DNA of 64,000 nucleotides, from assembly GCA_003223645.1 (NCBI GenBank), contig QHVT01000008.1, positions 1 to 64,000 of the forward strand. Direction: 5' to 3'. The position numbers were made by a program, and so were the translations under genes. Each line of letters starts with the position of its first letter. The first letter of the stretch is position 1. Of the stretch, positions 17,645-26,569 are shown one piece after another. Source of the DNA: Acidobacteriota bacterium (GTDB lineage: Bacteria > Acidobacteriota > Thermoanaerobaculia > Gp7-AA8). The notes below the pieces were generated by a model that was given only the letters and a program-made list of their open reading frames with translations, did not search any database and was not told where the DNA came from.

Positions 17645-18422
17645 GCCGCCCGAGCAGGGCAAATGCGAACACTGCTCCAAACGCGATCGCGCCCGCCGCC
17701 GCGGCAGCCGCGCTCCACGCGGGCTTGAGCAGCGTCGTCGGCAAGACCGGATTCGACGGCAGGTTGTATTGACGCGCGTCGCCGCGCACGAGAAAGAATG
17801 CGTGCGTGCCGCCGACGGACGAGTCCTTCGGATTCCAGATCGACGCGTCGGTCATGCCGCCCGCGTGCAGCTTCGCCACGCGCTCATCGGCCACGCGCTC
17901 GAGCTCCGCGAGATCACCGAAGAGAATCGACTGCGTCGGACACGCCTTCGCGCACGCGGGCTCCTCGCCCGCTTTCTGCCGGTCGTAGCAGAACGTGCAT
18001 TTGAACGCGCGTCCGTCATCGGGATTGCGGTCGACGACGCCGAACGGACAGGTGACGACGCAGTATCCGCAGCCGTTGCAGATGTCGGGCTGGATGTAGA
18101 CGCCGCCGAATTCCGTCCGAATGATCGATCCGGTCGGACACGCCTCGAGACATCCGGCGTGCTCGCAGTGCTTGCAGACATCGGACGAGAACTGCCAGGT
18201 CATGTGCTCCGCGGCGTTGCCGCCCGCGCCGATCGTCGTCGCGCTCTCGACGAACTTCACATGCCGCCACGTCGAATGTCCGAGGCTGAGGGTGTTGTCG
18301 TAGGAGAGGCCGGACCAGAGGAAGCCGTCGTGCGGAACGTCGTTCCACTCCTTGCACGCGACCTCGCAGGCTTTGCATCCGATGCAAAGCGTGGAGTCGG
18401 TGAAGAAGCCGGTCGTAGTCAC
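17616..18422 (-). CDS. fdhB: Formate dehydrogenase iron-sulfur subunit (four [4Fe-4S])
   Basis: 268 residues with four ferredoxin motifs: CIGCKACEVAC, CKHCEHAGCLEACP, CNGCGYCVVTCP and CTFCYDRQKAGEEPACAKACP split across a longer loop. The last long-spaced motif is typical of FdnH/FdhB-type subunits. A C-terminal hydrophobic helix (WSAAAAAAGAIAFGAVFAF) suggests membrane anchoring next to the NrfD partner. It relays electrons from the molybdenum/selenium catalytic subunit. The extreme C-terminus is encoded by the heptamer hairpin. It is separated from the catalytic subunit gene by about 540 bp of repeats and a gene remnant. Confidence 0.92.
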   Translation of the reverse strand: MTTTGFFTDSTLCIGCKACEVACKEWNDVPHDGFLWSGLSYDNTLSLGHSTWRHVKFVESATTIGAGGNAAEHMTWQFSSDVCKHCEHAGCLEACPTGSIIRTEFGGVYIQPDICNGCGYCVVTCPFGVVDRNPDDGRAFKCTFCYDRQKAGEEPACAKACPTQSILFGDLAELERVADERVAKLHAGGMTDASIWNPKDSSVGGTHAFFLVRGDARQYNLPSNPVLPTTLLKPAWSAAAAAAGAIAFGAVFAFALLGRRTQNAERRT

Positions 18423-18435
18423 CGGCGTGAGCTTA

Positions 18436-18760
18436 CCTCAGAGGTTGTGAAAAAAATCTCCGTCATCCTGAGCCGGCCCACCGCGCGATGCGCAGACCTC
18501 GATCGTAATGACCGCCCCTCACCCGGCGCTTCGCGCCACCCTCTCCCCGCATGCGGGGCGAGGGGTAACATGTACGAGCATCGAGATTTGTTGCCCTTCT
18601 CCCCGCATGCGGGGAGAAGGTGCCCGAAGGGCGGATGAGGGGCTGTCATTAGAAGCCGCGAAGACGGCGAAGGATCTCTAAATTGCAGACTCTTCGCATT
18701 TTGAGATCCTTCGTCGCGCTTCGCCGACTCAGGATGACGGAGATTTTTTCACAGGCTCTC
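18436..18760. repeat. Composite nested palindrome filling the gap inside the fdh locus
   Basis: Outer arms carry AAAATCTCCGTCATCCTGAG (left) and its complement CTCAGGATGACGGAGATTTT (right). Nested inside is a second palindrome at about 18509-18646 built from CCCCTCACCC, CTCTCCCCGCATGCGGGG and TTCTCCCCGCATGCGGGGAG. A third inner hairpin holds GAAGGATCTCTAAATTGCAG and GAGATCCTTCG. A related single-layer element lies at 29083-29291. Confidence 0.75.
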
Positions 18761-18980
18761 AGTGACGAACGGCGCGGCTGCGCGGCGCGACGTCGAATGC
18801 ATAGACGCGTCCGCTGCGCGAGTAGACATACGTGACGCGCCCGCGAAATTCGACGACGGAGCCGAAGTCGAGCGGCGCAGTCGTCCATGTTGAAGCGCCG
18901 ACCGACGCGCCCAGCGCGTCGACGCTGATGATCGTGCCTTCGCTGTGTGTACGGAGCGCGAGATCAGTTCGTCGCGCGCG
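18758..18980 (-). pseudogene. 3' fragment of an unknown protein gene
   Basis: An open frame without any start codon reads LALRTHSEGTIISVDALG, then ends with RVTYVYSRSGRVYAFDVAP and a stop. Its beta-strand-like composition looks like real protein sequence. Its 5' end is lost in the 3' end of the formate dehydrogenase gene, so it is probably the tail of a gene cut by a rearrangement. Function not recognised. Confidence 0.35.
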
Positions 18981-21900
18981 TCAGATTGCAGCTCAGCCCT
19001 TTCGACTCGAAGATCCGCACGTTCGGCTCTTCGGAAATGGCGAGCAGATCATTCACGACGTCGCCGGTCACGAGTCCGCGCGGTCCCCAGTGATACGGCA
19101 GTCCGACCTGATGGACGCGCGCGACCCCTGTTGAAGTATGGATGTCGAGCGACGGCATGCGCGTCGTGACGAGCGCGCGTGCGCGGATCGATCCGCGTGC
19201 CGTCGATACGATCACCACGTCGCCGTTCGCGACACCCGCCTCGCGCGCGAGCTCGGGCGAGATTTCGGCGAAGAGCTCGGGCTGCAGCTCGGCGAGATGC
19301 GAGAGCGTGCGCGACATGCCGCCGGCGGTGTGGTGTTCGGTCAGGCGATACGTCGTGAGCACGTACGGAAAACGCGCGTCGGGCGAGGACGCGTACGGAT
19401 TGTCGGGACGCTCGAGCGTCAGCGCGGCGGGATTCGTTTGCTGTTCGTACAGCGGGTTGCGCACGTTCGACTCGAGCGGCTCGTAATGCACGGGCAGCGG
19501 ACCGTCTTTCAATCCCGACGGCACCCACAGCCATCCCATTCCGTCGGGATGCATGATGAACGGCGCGTCGCCGGGGAGCGCTTCATCGCCGCCCTCGTCC
19601 GCGTCGGGCTTGTAGTCCGGCGCCTTGCCGCGCGTGAAATCGGCGACGTCGTGTCCGACCCACTCGCGCTTCTCTTCGTCCCACCAGACCAGCGCCTTGC
19701 GCTCACTCCACGGCGTGCCGTCCGGCTTCGCCGACGCGCGGTTGTAGAGGATGCGGCGGTCGAGCGGCCACGCGTAACCCCAGCCGTGTCCGTAGCGGCC
19801 CTCCGGCTCGCGTTTGTTCGCTTTGTTTTCGTTCTCGAACACGCCGGAGTAGATCCAGCAGCCGCACGATGTCGAGCCGTCGTTTTTCAGCTCGCCGAAA
19901 TGTTTGATCGGAGTGGTGCGCGTCTCTGGCGCGCCCCCGCCCGAAGGCGCGCCGGAGGCGCGCACCACTCCGCCGTGAATCTCCTTTAAAACCTCTTCCA
20001 CATTTTCGTCCGCGTAGTCCCACGTCAGCGCGCGTAGGGCGGCGTCGCGCGGACGATCGGTTGCGCGTGCTTTCATCCTCCGCCCGAGCTTCACCATGAA
20101 CTCGTAGTCGCTCTCCGCTGCTCCGGGCGGCTCGACGGCTTTCTCGCGCCATTGCAGGAGGCGCTGTGTGTTCGTGAACGTGCCTTCTTTTTCGACGTGC
20201 GACGCCGCGGGGAAGAAGAAGACTTCCGTCTCGATGTCGTCCGGCGCTTCCTGCCAGAACACGGCGGTCTCCATCTCGACCATGTCGCGCACGACCATCC
20301 ACTTCAACTTGCGCATGGCCTGGCGATGCAGCTTCGCGTTCGGCGATCCGACCGCGGGGTTCTGTCCCATCACGAACAGACCTTCGAGATGTCCATCGGC
20401 CATGTCGAGCGAGTAGCCGAAGTACGAATGATCGCCGGTCAGCTTCGGCAGCCAATTGAATCCGAAGTCGTTCTCGCGCGTCGCCGCGTCGCCGTAGTAC
20501 GCCTTCAGCAGGCTGACGATGTACTTATCGATGTTGAACCACCACCCCTTCGCGGCTTTGTGCTTCTTCAGATAGTCGGAGAGCGAGCGCTCCTTCGACG
20601 TCGGCATCGGCAGATAGCCGGGCAGGATATCGAAGAGCGTCGGCACGTCGGTCGATCCCTGGATCGACGCGTGGCCGCGCAGCGCCATGATGCCGCCGCC
20701 GGGACGTCCGATGTTGCCGAGGAGCAGTTGCAGGATCGACGCGGCGCGGATGATCTGCACGCCGCTCGAGTGCTGCGTCCATCCGACCGCGTAGCAGATC
20801 GCGCCGGTCTTCTCCGCGCCCGACGCGCTCGTGTAGACGTCGGCGATCTCGAGAAACTTCGCACGCGGGATGCCGCAGGACCGTTCGACGAGCTCCGGCG
20901 TGTAGCGCGCGAAGTGGCGCTTCAAGATCTGGAACACGCAGCGCGGATGCTGCAGCGAAACGTCGCGCGGCGGATCGTGCGGTGTCGTCGATGCGCCCTG
21001 CGCTTCGCCGCGATGTCCGGTGTCTCTGCTTTCGCCATCCGCCGTCTGCCATCCGCCATCCGGATACTGCCACGTCTCCGGGTTCGAAAACACGCCATCG
21101 AGCTCCTCGGCGTCGCGGAAGTCGTCGCGCACGATTACCGCGGCATTCGTGTAGCGCACGACGTACTCACGGAACCAACGATCGTTCTCGATGGTGTGGC
21201 GAATCAGCGCGCCGAGGAAAATGAGATCGCTGCCGGCGCGCAGCGGCAGCCAGTAGTCCGACATCGCGGACGTCCGCGTGAATCGCGGATCGACGTGGAT
21301 CACCTTCGCGCCGTTCTTCTCGCGCGCCTCGATCACCCACTGGAAGCCGACCGGGTGATTCTCGGCCATCGACGAGCCCATGATCAGGATCGCGTCCGCG
21401 AAGGCGAGGTCCTGCTGGGCCGTGGTGGCGCCGCCGCGCCCGAACGACGTGCCCAGACCGGGCACGGTGGAGCTGTGTCATATCCGCGCCTGATTGCTCA
21501 GGCAGACCATCCCCAATCCGGCGGTGAAGAGTTTCTTGATGAGGTAGTTCTCTTCGATGTCGAGCGTCGCGCCGCCGAGGTGCGCGACGGCGGTCGTGTG
21601 CATCTGCTCTTCGTCGAAGGAGCGCTCGCGCGACTCCCACAAGCGATCCGCGACCATCTCGGTCGCGCGATCGAGATCGATCTCGCTCCACGAGCGCGAG
21701 CGCGGCGCGCGGTACAGCACTTTCGTCATTCGCGCGGGATGCGTGACCAGCTCGTAGCTCGCCGCGCCTTTCGGACAGAGATGCCCGCGCGAGATCGGCG
21801 ACTCGGGATCGCCTTCGATGCTGACGACACGGCCGCCGCGATGGTAAACAAGTTGACCGCAGCCGACGCCGCAGTACGGACAGATCGAGCGCGCGACTTC

Positions 21901-22011
21901 AGTACGCTCGTTCTTCTTGCGCAACGCGCGCGTGCGATCGCTGACGGCCGCGTCGCCGTCGCCGCGCAACTGGCGGATCAGCGGCCACTTCAGAAGCAGC
22001 TCGGCGAGCAT
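18964..22011 (-). CDS. fdhA: Formate dehydrogenase catalytic subunit, selenocysteine-containing
   Basis: About 1015 residues if TGA at 21478-21480 is read as selenocysteine (residue 178). The frame continues on both sides: SNQARI-U-HSSTVPGLGTSFGRGG matches FdnG/FdhF around their catalytic Sec. The N-terminal [4Fe-4S] ligands are CPYCGVGC and HLCPKGAA; molybdopterin-binding regions follow (LIMGSSMAENHPVGF; VIHVDPRFTRT; VGWTQHSSG; MGQNPAVGS) and the C-terminal domain ends in SCNLTRATN. Start ATG 22011 (MLAELLLKWPLIRQLRG) gives the N-terminus usual in soluble Fdh. Two in-frame repeat insertions are seen, at about 21032-21065 and 19912-19970. It works with the FeS and NrfD subunits downstream and with FdhD. 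Confidence 0.9.
19912..19970. repeat. Palindromic repeat (AGTGGTGCGCG arms) in frame inside fdhA
   Basis: AGTGGTGCGCG and CGCGCACCACT are inverted arms 37 bp apart. The coding strand reads through it as a Gly/Ala/Pro-rich loop (RASGAPSGGGAPETRTTPI). No other copy was seen in the window. Confidence 0.75.
21449..21480 (-). promoter_or_regulatory. UGA codon plus bacterial SECIS hairpin of fdhA
   Basis: The TGA at 21478-21480 is followed after 12 nt by GTGCCC-GGTCT-GGGCAC (21465 down to 21449): a 6-bp stem with a GGUCU loop. The E. coli fdhF SECIS has the same GGUCU apical loop, and the spacing from UGA to loop (18 nt) falls in the known bSECIS range. Confidence 0.8.
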
Positions 22012-22036
22012 CGCGCGGCGAGTGTATAACGGCGCC

Positions 22037-22804
22037 ATGGCGCAGATCACGCGCGTCGAAGGTGACGCGAGCCGAACGGATGAGGACGTCGTTGCGATCG
22101 AAGAGCCGCTCGAGATTCGCATCGGTGAGAAACCGGTGTCGGTGACGCTGCGAACGCCCGGCGACGACTTCGACCTCGCCGCCGGCTTCCTCTTCACCGA
22201 GTCGATCCTTCATTCGCGCGACGACATCGCCTCGATCCGTCACTGGGGCTCGCCGAACGTCGTACGCGTCGACGCCAACGTGCAGGTCGACCTGCAAAGA
22301 CTGCAACGCCACTTCTACTCGACGTCCTCGTGCGGCGTGTGCGGCAAAGTCTCCATCGACGCGCTGCGCGTCCAGGCCTCCCCTCTCAACTCGCACATGC
22401 GCATCTCTCGCGACGCCATCCATCACCTCGGCGACGCGCTTCGCGCCGAACAACGCGCGTTCGATGCAACGGGCGCGATTCACGCTGCAGGCGTCTTCGA
22501 TTCGAACGGCGTGTTGATTCGCGTGCGCGAAGACATCGGACGGCACAACGCCGTCGACAAGGTGATCGGCTCGTTCTTTCGCGAGGGCGTTTCTTTGAAC
22601 GAGCATTTACTTTTTGTCAGCGGCCGTACTGCGTTTGAGATCGTGCAGAAGGCGATCGTCGCGCGCGTGCCGATCGTGGCGGCGGTGGGGGCGCCGTCAT
22701 CGTTGGCGGTGGATCTGGCGAAGGAGTTCAATCTGACGCTGCTGGGGTTTGTGCGGGAGGGGCGGTTCAACGTGTATTCGGGGGAAGAGAGGATAAGAAG
22801 CTGA
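22037..22804 (+). CDS. fdhD: FdhD, sulfurtransferase for formate dehydrogenase maturation
   Basis: 255 residues with the FdhD core: EEPLEIRIGEKPVSVTLRTP, the catalytic CGVCG motif (residues about 95-99), DIGRHNAVDKVIG and the closing VAAVGAPSSLAVDLA. FdhD transfers sulfur from IscS to the molybdenum cofactor of formate dehydrogenase and is needed for its activity. It is divergent from fdhA with 25 bp between start codons. A TATAAC at 22025-22030 ends 6 nt before the ATG, so the mRNA is probably leaderless. Confidence 0.93.
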   Translation: MAQITRVEGDASRTDEDVVAIEEPLEIRIGEKPVSVTLRTPGDDFDLAAGFLFTESILHSRDDIASIRHWGSPNVVRVDANVQVDLQRLQRHFYSTSSCGVCGKVSIDALRVQASPLNSHMRISRDAIHHLGDALRAEQRAFDATGAIHAAGVFDSNGVLIRVREDIGRHNAVDKVIGSFFREGVSLNEHLLFVSGRTAFEIVQKAIVARVPIVAAVGAPSSLAVDLAKEFNLTLLGFVREGRFNVYSGEERIRS

Positions 22805-22834
22805 GTGCAGAACGTAGTCGTCGTTGACTTCACA

Positions 22835-22972
22835 TAGGCGCAGAGGCTCATAGGCTCATAGGCTCATAGGCTCATAGGCGCATTGGCTCATAGGCTCATA
22901 GGCGCATTGGCTCAAGCTCACAAACTTCCAGGTCTGTGAGCCCATCAGCCTGTGAGCCTATGCGCCTATTCA
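22835..22972. repeat. Octamer hairpin (AGGCTCAT array)
   Basis: About nine AGGCTCAT-like octamers (some AGGCGCAT or TGGCTCAT) at 22835-22915 face a complementary arm, TGTGAGCCTATGCGCCTAT, at about 22950-22969. Architecture is the same as the heptamer hairpins elsewhere in the window, with a different sequence. Confidence 0.8.
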
Positions 22973-23030
22973 TCAGGACCAGCCAACGATGGTCTCGGGC
23001 AAGCCAATTCGACCTCCGGATAATTCAACG

Positions 23031-23378
23031 ATGACTTCCCGGCAAATCAACGTGACTTCCGGGCAAGTCAACGATGACTTCCGGGCAAGTCAACGATGAC
23101 TTCCGGGCAAGTCAACGATGACTTCCGGGCAAATCAACGTGACTTCCGGGCAAATCAACGTGACTTCCGGGTAAGTCAACGTGACTTCCGGGCAAGTCAA
23201 CGTGACTTCCGGGTAAGTCAACGTGACTTCCGGGCAGGTCAATGTTGACTTCCGGGCAAGTCGACGTTCATTACCGGACAAGTCAAATTGACTTCCGATC
23301 AAGTCAAATTGACTTCCGATCAAGTCAAATTGACTTGCCGGGAAGTCAAATCGACTTACCGGGAAGTCATGTTGACTG
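23031..23378. repeat. Array of about 16 tandem 21-22-bp units, each an imperfect palindrome
   Basis: The unit TGACTTCCGGGCAAGTCAACG repeats head to tail; TGACTT and AAGTCA are inverted around a 6-bp centre. Units drift toward TTGACTTCCGATCAAGTCAA and then TTGACTTGCCGGGAAGTCAA at the right end. There are no unique spacers and no convincing gene. 23379-23564 holds nothing recognised. Confidence 0.85.
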
Positions 23379-23564
23379 TCGCCAGGTCCTCGATGTCCTC
23401 CGCGGAGGTCATTCATGCTGCTCACGAATCGGGACCCGGCTTTGCGAGAAGGGACCTGACTCTCGTGACTTCGTCGCCCGTTCTGCGTTCAACTGTCCGC
23501 CCTCGAACACCCTCGTCCCACTTTCGCGCACGCTTCGCCCTGAACCGCCCGCGTTTTCAACCAC

Positions 23565-25970
23565 TTGTCCGCGGCACCGCGCTTGCGAAAATGGCGCGGC
23601 ATGCGCCGTCATCCCGCACGCCAGCTGCTCGTCATTCTCACGCTCGCTCTCGGACTCGGCGCAACGACGAGCATCGTCAGTGCGATTCGCGGGGTGTTGA
23701 TCGCGCCACTGCCGTTTCCGCATCCGCAGCAGTTGGTGAGTGTCGGCGAGGCGGATCCCGGAGATACCGACAGCATGACGACCGGCTTCGCGACGTATGA
23801 CGACTGGAAGCACTCGCTCCGCTCGTTCGCGAGGATGTGCGCGGTCGGTGACGGCAGCGGCACGCTGCTCGGCGGCGGCGATCCGGAGCAGCTGGAGTTG
23901 CTGCGCGTCACGTGGGACACGTTCGCGACGTTCGGGGTGAAGCCGGAGCTCGGGCGCGATTTCACTCCCGCCGACGACATTCGCGGCGGACCGCGGCGCG
24001 TGATTCTCAGTCACGAATTGTGGATGCGGCGCTACAACGGCGATCGCGGCGTCCTCGGACGCATGATTCGCATCAGCGACCTTCCGATGGAAGTGATCGG
24101 CGTGATGCCGCCGCGCACGCGCATTCGCGAGGAGGAGTGGCGCGGGCGGAACGTCGATGCGTGGGTCACGCTGCGCTACAACACGACGCTCCCCTACGCG
24201 TGCCGCGACTGCCGGCATCTGCGCGTGTTCGCGCGTCTCCGCGACGGCGTGACGCTCGATCAGGCGGCGCGCGAGACGGAGACGTTCACGGCGTCGCTGC
24301 GCAAGGAGTATCCCGACAAGTATTCGTCGCGCGGCTTCGTCAACGTGAGGTCGCTGCATCAATCGATCGTCGGACGGCAGGTCACGTCTTCGCTTTGGAT
24401 CGTGCTCGCGATCGCGGTGATCGTTCTGCTCGCCGCGGTGTCGAATGCGGCGGGACTGCGTCTCTCCGAGTTGTTCGTGCGGCAGAAAGAAATCATGGTG
24501 CGGCAGTCGCTCGGCGCGACGCCGGCGCGGCTCGCGTCGATGCTGATTCGCGAGTCGCTGATCCAGGCCGCGCTCGCGTCGCTCGCGGGATTCGGCATCG
24601 CCGTCGCGGGAATCCGCTGGCTGCGCGCGCATTCCGCCGCGTTCGTTCCGCGCGCGAGCGACCTCGCGATCGATCCGCTGGTGATGCTGACGTGCAGCGC
24701 GATCGCGCTTCTCTGCGGCGCGCTGGTCGGATGGATTCCGGCGCTCCGCGCGCGGCGGTGGGCGATGCGTCCCGATGGCCGCAGCATCGTCTCCTCGCGC
24801 GCGGCCACGCTGCGCATTCTCGTCGGTGTCAACGTCGCGCTGTCGGTCGTGCTGCTCGCCGGAAGCGCGCTTTTGTTGCGCAGCGTCCGCAATCTCTTCG
24901 CCGCGCCGCGCGGATTTCAAACGAAATCGGTGTCGACGTTCCGCCTCTCGATTGGCTCGAACCGGCAGAGCGAAATCGCGCAACAGGTCGCGCTCTACGA
25001 TCGCTTCATCGAGCAGGCGATGCGGCAGCCGGGCGTGGACGCAGTTGCGGTCACGACGCAGCTGCCGTTCGCGGAGAACAATGACAACGCGTCGATGACG
25101 GTCGAAGGCCGCGTGAGCGCCACGCCGGGCGATGCGCCGAGCGCGCAGCGCTTCGCGGTCTCCGCCGACTACTTCGGCGCGCTCACGATTCCGATCCTGC
25201 GCGGACGCGCGTTCAACCCGCAGGACGCGCAGAAGAGCGAGCCGGTGGCGATCCTCAATCAGACCGCGGCGCGCATTCTCTTCGGCAACGGCGATGCGCT
25301 CGATCATCGTGTGCAGCTCGGCGGCGGCGACGGCAATCCGTTCCGCCGCGTGGTCGGCGTCGTCGCCGACGTCGCGCCCGGCGACCTCGGCGCGTCCCCC
25401 ACTGCACAAGCGTATCTGCCGTTGGCGCAGTTCTACGATGCGTCCGAGGTGACGGGGATTGCGCGGACGAGCGGGGATGTGATGGCGCTGCGCGATCTCA
25501 TGCGGCGCATCGATCCGGACGTCGCGTTCTATCGCATCAGCAAGCTCGACTCGCTCGTGTTCGAGTCGGAGGCGCGGCGCACGTTCATCCTGACGTGCAT
25601 AGCGTCGTTCTCCATCGTCACGCTGCTCCTGGCGATGATCGGCATTTACGGCATGCTCTCGCTCATGGTCTCGAGCCGCACGCGCGAGATCGGCGTCCGC
25701 ATCGCCCTCGGCTCGACGAACGCGGACGTCGCGCGCTTCGTCGCATCGCACGCGCTGCGCATCGTCGGCGTCGCACTTGTTGCCGGCCTGGCCGCCTCCG
25801 TCCTCCTCGGTCGTTTCCTCTCCGCGCTGCTCTTCGGCGTGGCGAACGGCGATCCCGTCACGCTGACGGTCGTCGCGGCGCTGCTCGCCGGCGCATCGCT
25901 CGTCGCGTGCGCGGTTCCGGCTCTTCGAGCCGCACGCATCGAGCCGATCCGGGCGTTGCACGAAGAGTAA
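23565..25970 (+). CDS. MacB-like ABC permease of the acidobacterial duplicated orphan type
   Basis: 801 residues with two FtsX/MacB modules. An N-terminal helix (LLVILTLALGLGATTSIV) and a periplasmic MacB_PCD domain are followed by three helices near 270-400, a second periplasmic domain and three C-terminal helices (FSIVTLLLAMIGIYGMLSLM; VALVAGLAASVLLG; LLAGASLVACAVPAL). SRTREIGVRIALGSTNADV and the final RIEPIRALHEE are family signatures. No ATPase gene is next to it, as usual for this family, expanded in Acidobacteria. Start is uncertain: TTG 23565 or 23583 keeps the amphipathic LRKWRGMRRHPARQ; ATG 23601 is the alternative. Confidence 0.85.
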   Translation: MSAAPRLRKWRGMRRHPARQLLVILTLALGLGATTSIVSAIRGVLIAPLPFPHPQQLVSVGEADPGDTDSMTTGFATYDDWKHSLRSFARMCAVGDGSGTLLGGGDPEQLELLRVTWDTFATFGVKPELGRDFTPADDIRGGPRRVILSHELWMRRYNGDRGVLGRMIRISDLPMEVIGVMPPRTRIREEEWRGRNVDAWVTLRYNTTLPYACRDCRHLRVFARLRDGVTLDQAARETETFTASLRKEYPDKYSSRGFVNVRSLHQSIVGRQVTSSLWIVLAIAVIVLLAAVSNAAGLRLSELFVRQKEIMVRQSLGATPARLASMLIRESLIQAALASLAGFGIAVAGIRWLRAHSAAFVPRASDLAIDPLVMLTCSAIALLCGALVGWIPALRARRWAMRPDGRSIVSSRAATLRILVGVNVALSVVLLAGSALLLRSVRNLFAAPRGFQTKSVSTFRLSIGSNRQSEIAQQVALYDRFIEQAMRQPGVDAVAVTTQLPFAENNDNASMTVEGRVSATPGDAPSAQRFAVSADYFGALTIPILRGRAFNPQDAQKSEPVAILNQTAARILFGNGDALDHRVQLGGGDGNPFRRVVGVVADVAPGDLGASPTAQAYLPLAQFYDASEVTGIARTSGDVMALRDLMRRIDPDVAFYRISKLDSLVFESEARRTFILTCIASFSIVTLLLAMIGIYGMLSLMVSSRTREIGVRIALGSTNADVARFVASHALRIVGVALVAGLAASVLLGRFLSALLFGVANGDPVTLTVVAALLAGASLVACAVPALRAARIEPIRALHEE

Positions 25971-25975
25971 TCCAT

Positions 25976-26070
25976 GTGGCGACCGCTGCCCTCAGCGGTC
26001 GCGGCGGCGAGAAAGCGCCGCTGGCGCCGCCGAAGGCGGCGCTGTGACCGCTGGGGGCAGCGGTCACCAC
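25976..26070. repeat. Family B palindrome (copy 3)
   Basis: GTGGCGACCGCTGCC and GGGGCAGCGGTCACCAC flank an inner GGCGGCG/CGCCGCC palindrome. It lies between the permease and the gntR promoter; the rest of 26071-26128 shows nothing else. Confidence 0.85.
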
Positions 26071-26129
26071 AACACACGACGTTTCGAAATCTGCGCTCGC
26101 CTGAAACCCTGAAACGCATCCTCCGTACA

Positions 26130-26158
26130 TTGCTACTGTGATAGTTCTGTAGTACAGT
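26130..26158 (+). promoter_or_regulatory. gntR promoter with palindromic operator
   Basis: -35 TTGCTA (26130-26135), 17-bp spacer, -10 TACAGT (26153-26158). The perfect palindrome CTGTAGTACAG (26147-26157) overlaps the -10 box, and a related half-site CTGTGATAG lies just upstream. Self-repression by the downstream YtrA-type regulator is likely. Confidence 0.6.
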
Positions 26159-26173
26159 TTGGATCGGCGAGAA

Positions 26174-26569
26174 ATGATGCTGTTTCGATTGAATCCGTCC
26201 GTGGGTGTGCCGATCTATCTGCAGTTGATGGAGCAGGTGAAGCATGCGATCGAGACGGGAGCCCTGCAGCCGGGAGATCAGTTGCCGGGGATTCGTCCGC
26301 TCGCGGAGGAGCTGGTGATGAATCCCAACACGGTCGCCAAGGCTTATCGCGAGCTGGAGCACGAGGGCGTGATCGAGCTGCGGCACGGCGCGGGCGCGTT
26401 CGTCACGGCGAATGCGCGCGCGGGGAAGCTCGCCGACAAGTTGAAGCAGGCGCAGTCGATCGTCGCCGGCGCGGTCGATCGGTTGCGCGCGCAGCGGCTG
26501 AGCGAAGAAGAGATCCGGAGGCTGTTCGAGGCGGAGCTGTCCGCGCGTCGAGGAGGTCGTCGTGGCTGA
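26174..26569 (+). CDS. YtrA-type GntR regulator
   Basis: 131 residues from ATG 26174. The winged-helix part reads VPIYLQLMEQVKHAIETGAL, then PGDQLPGIRPLAEELVMNP, NTVAKAYRELEHEGVIELRH and GAGAFV. The C-terminal domain is very short (about 50 residues), as in the YtrA subfamily, which usually controls an ABC exporter in its own operon; that is what follows here. An upstream TTG start was not used because the promoter -10 would be too close. The stop overlaps the ATPase start by 8 nt. Confidence 0.88.
   Translation: MMLFRLNPSVGVPIYLQLMEQVKHAIETGALQPGDQLPGIRPLAEELVMNPNTVAKAYRELEHEGVIELRHGAGAFVTANARAGKLADKLKQAQSIVAGAVDRLRAQRLSEEEIRRLFEAELSARRGGRRG

Noticed and set aside
17557-17680. NrfD-like protein starting 41 codons earlier
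   Set aside because: The extra residues come from the heptamer hairpin and overlap the end of the FeS gene.
21478-21480. TGA as a nonsense mutation splitting fdhA into two genes
   Set aside because: It falls exactly at the known Sec site, both sides stay conserved, and a SECIS-like hairpin follows.
23031-23378. CRISPR array
   Set aside because: Units are contiguous, 21-22 bp, with no unique spacers, and no cas genes occur in the window.
23090-23425. A 111-codon minus-strand frame across the tandem palindromes
   Set aside because: It is a translation of the repeat (runs like LTCPEVTLTYPEV) with no ribosome site.
23409-25961. A minus-strand open frame of 850 codons
   Set aside because: Arg/Glu/Asp-rich antisense shadow of the permease gene.
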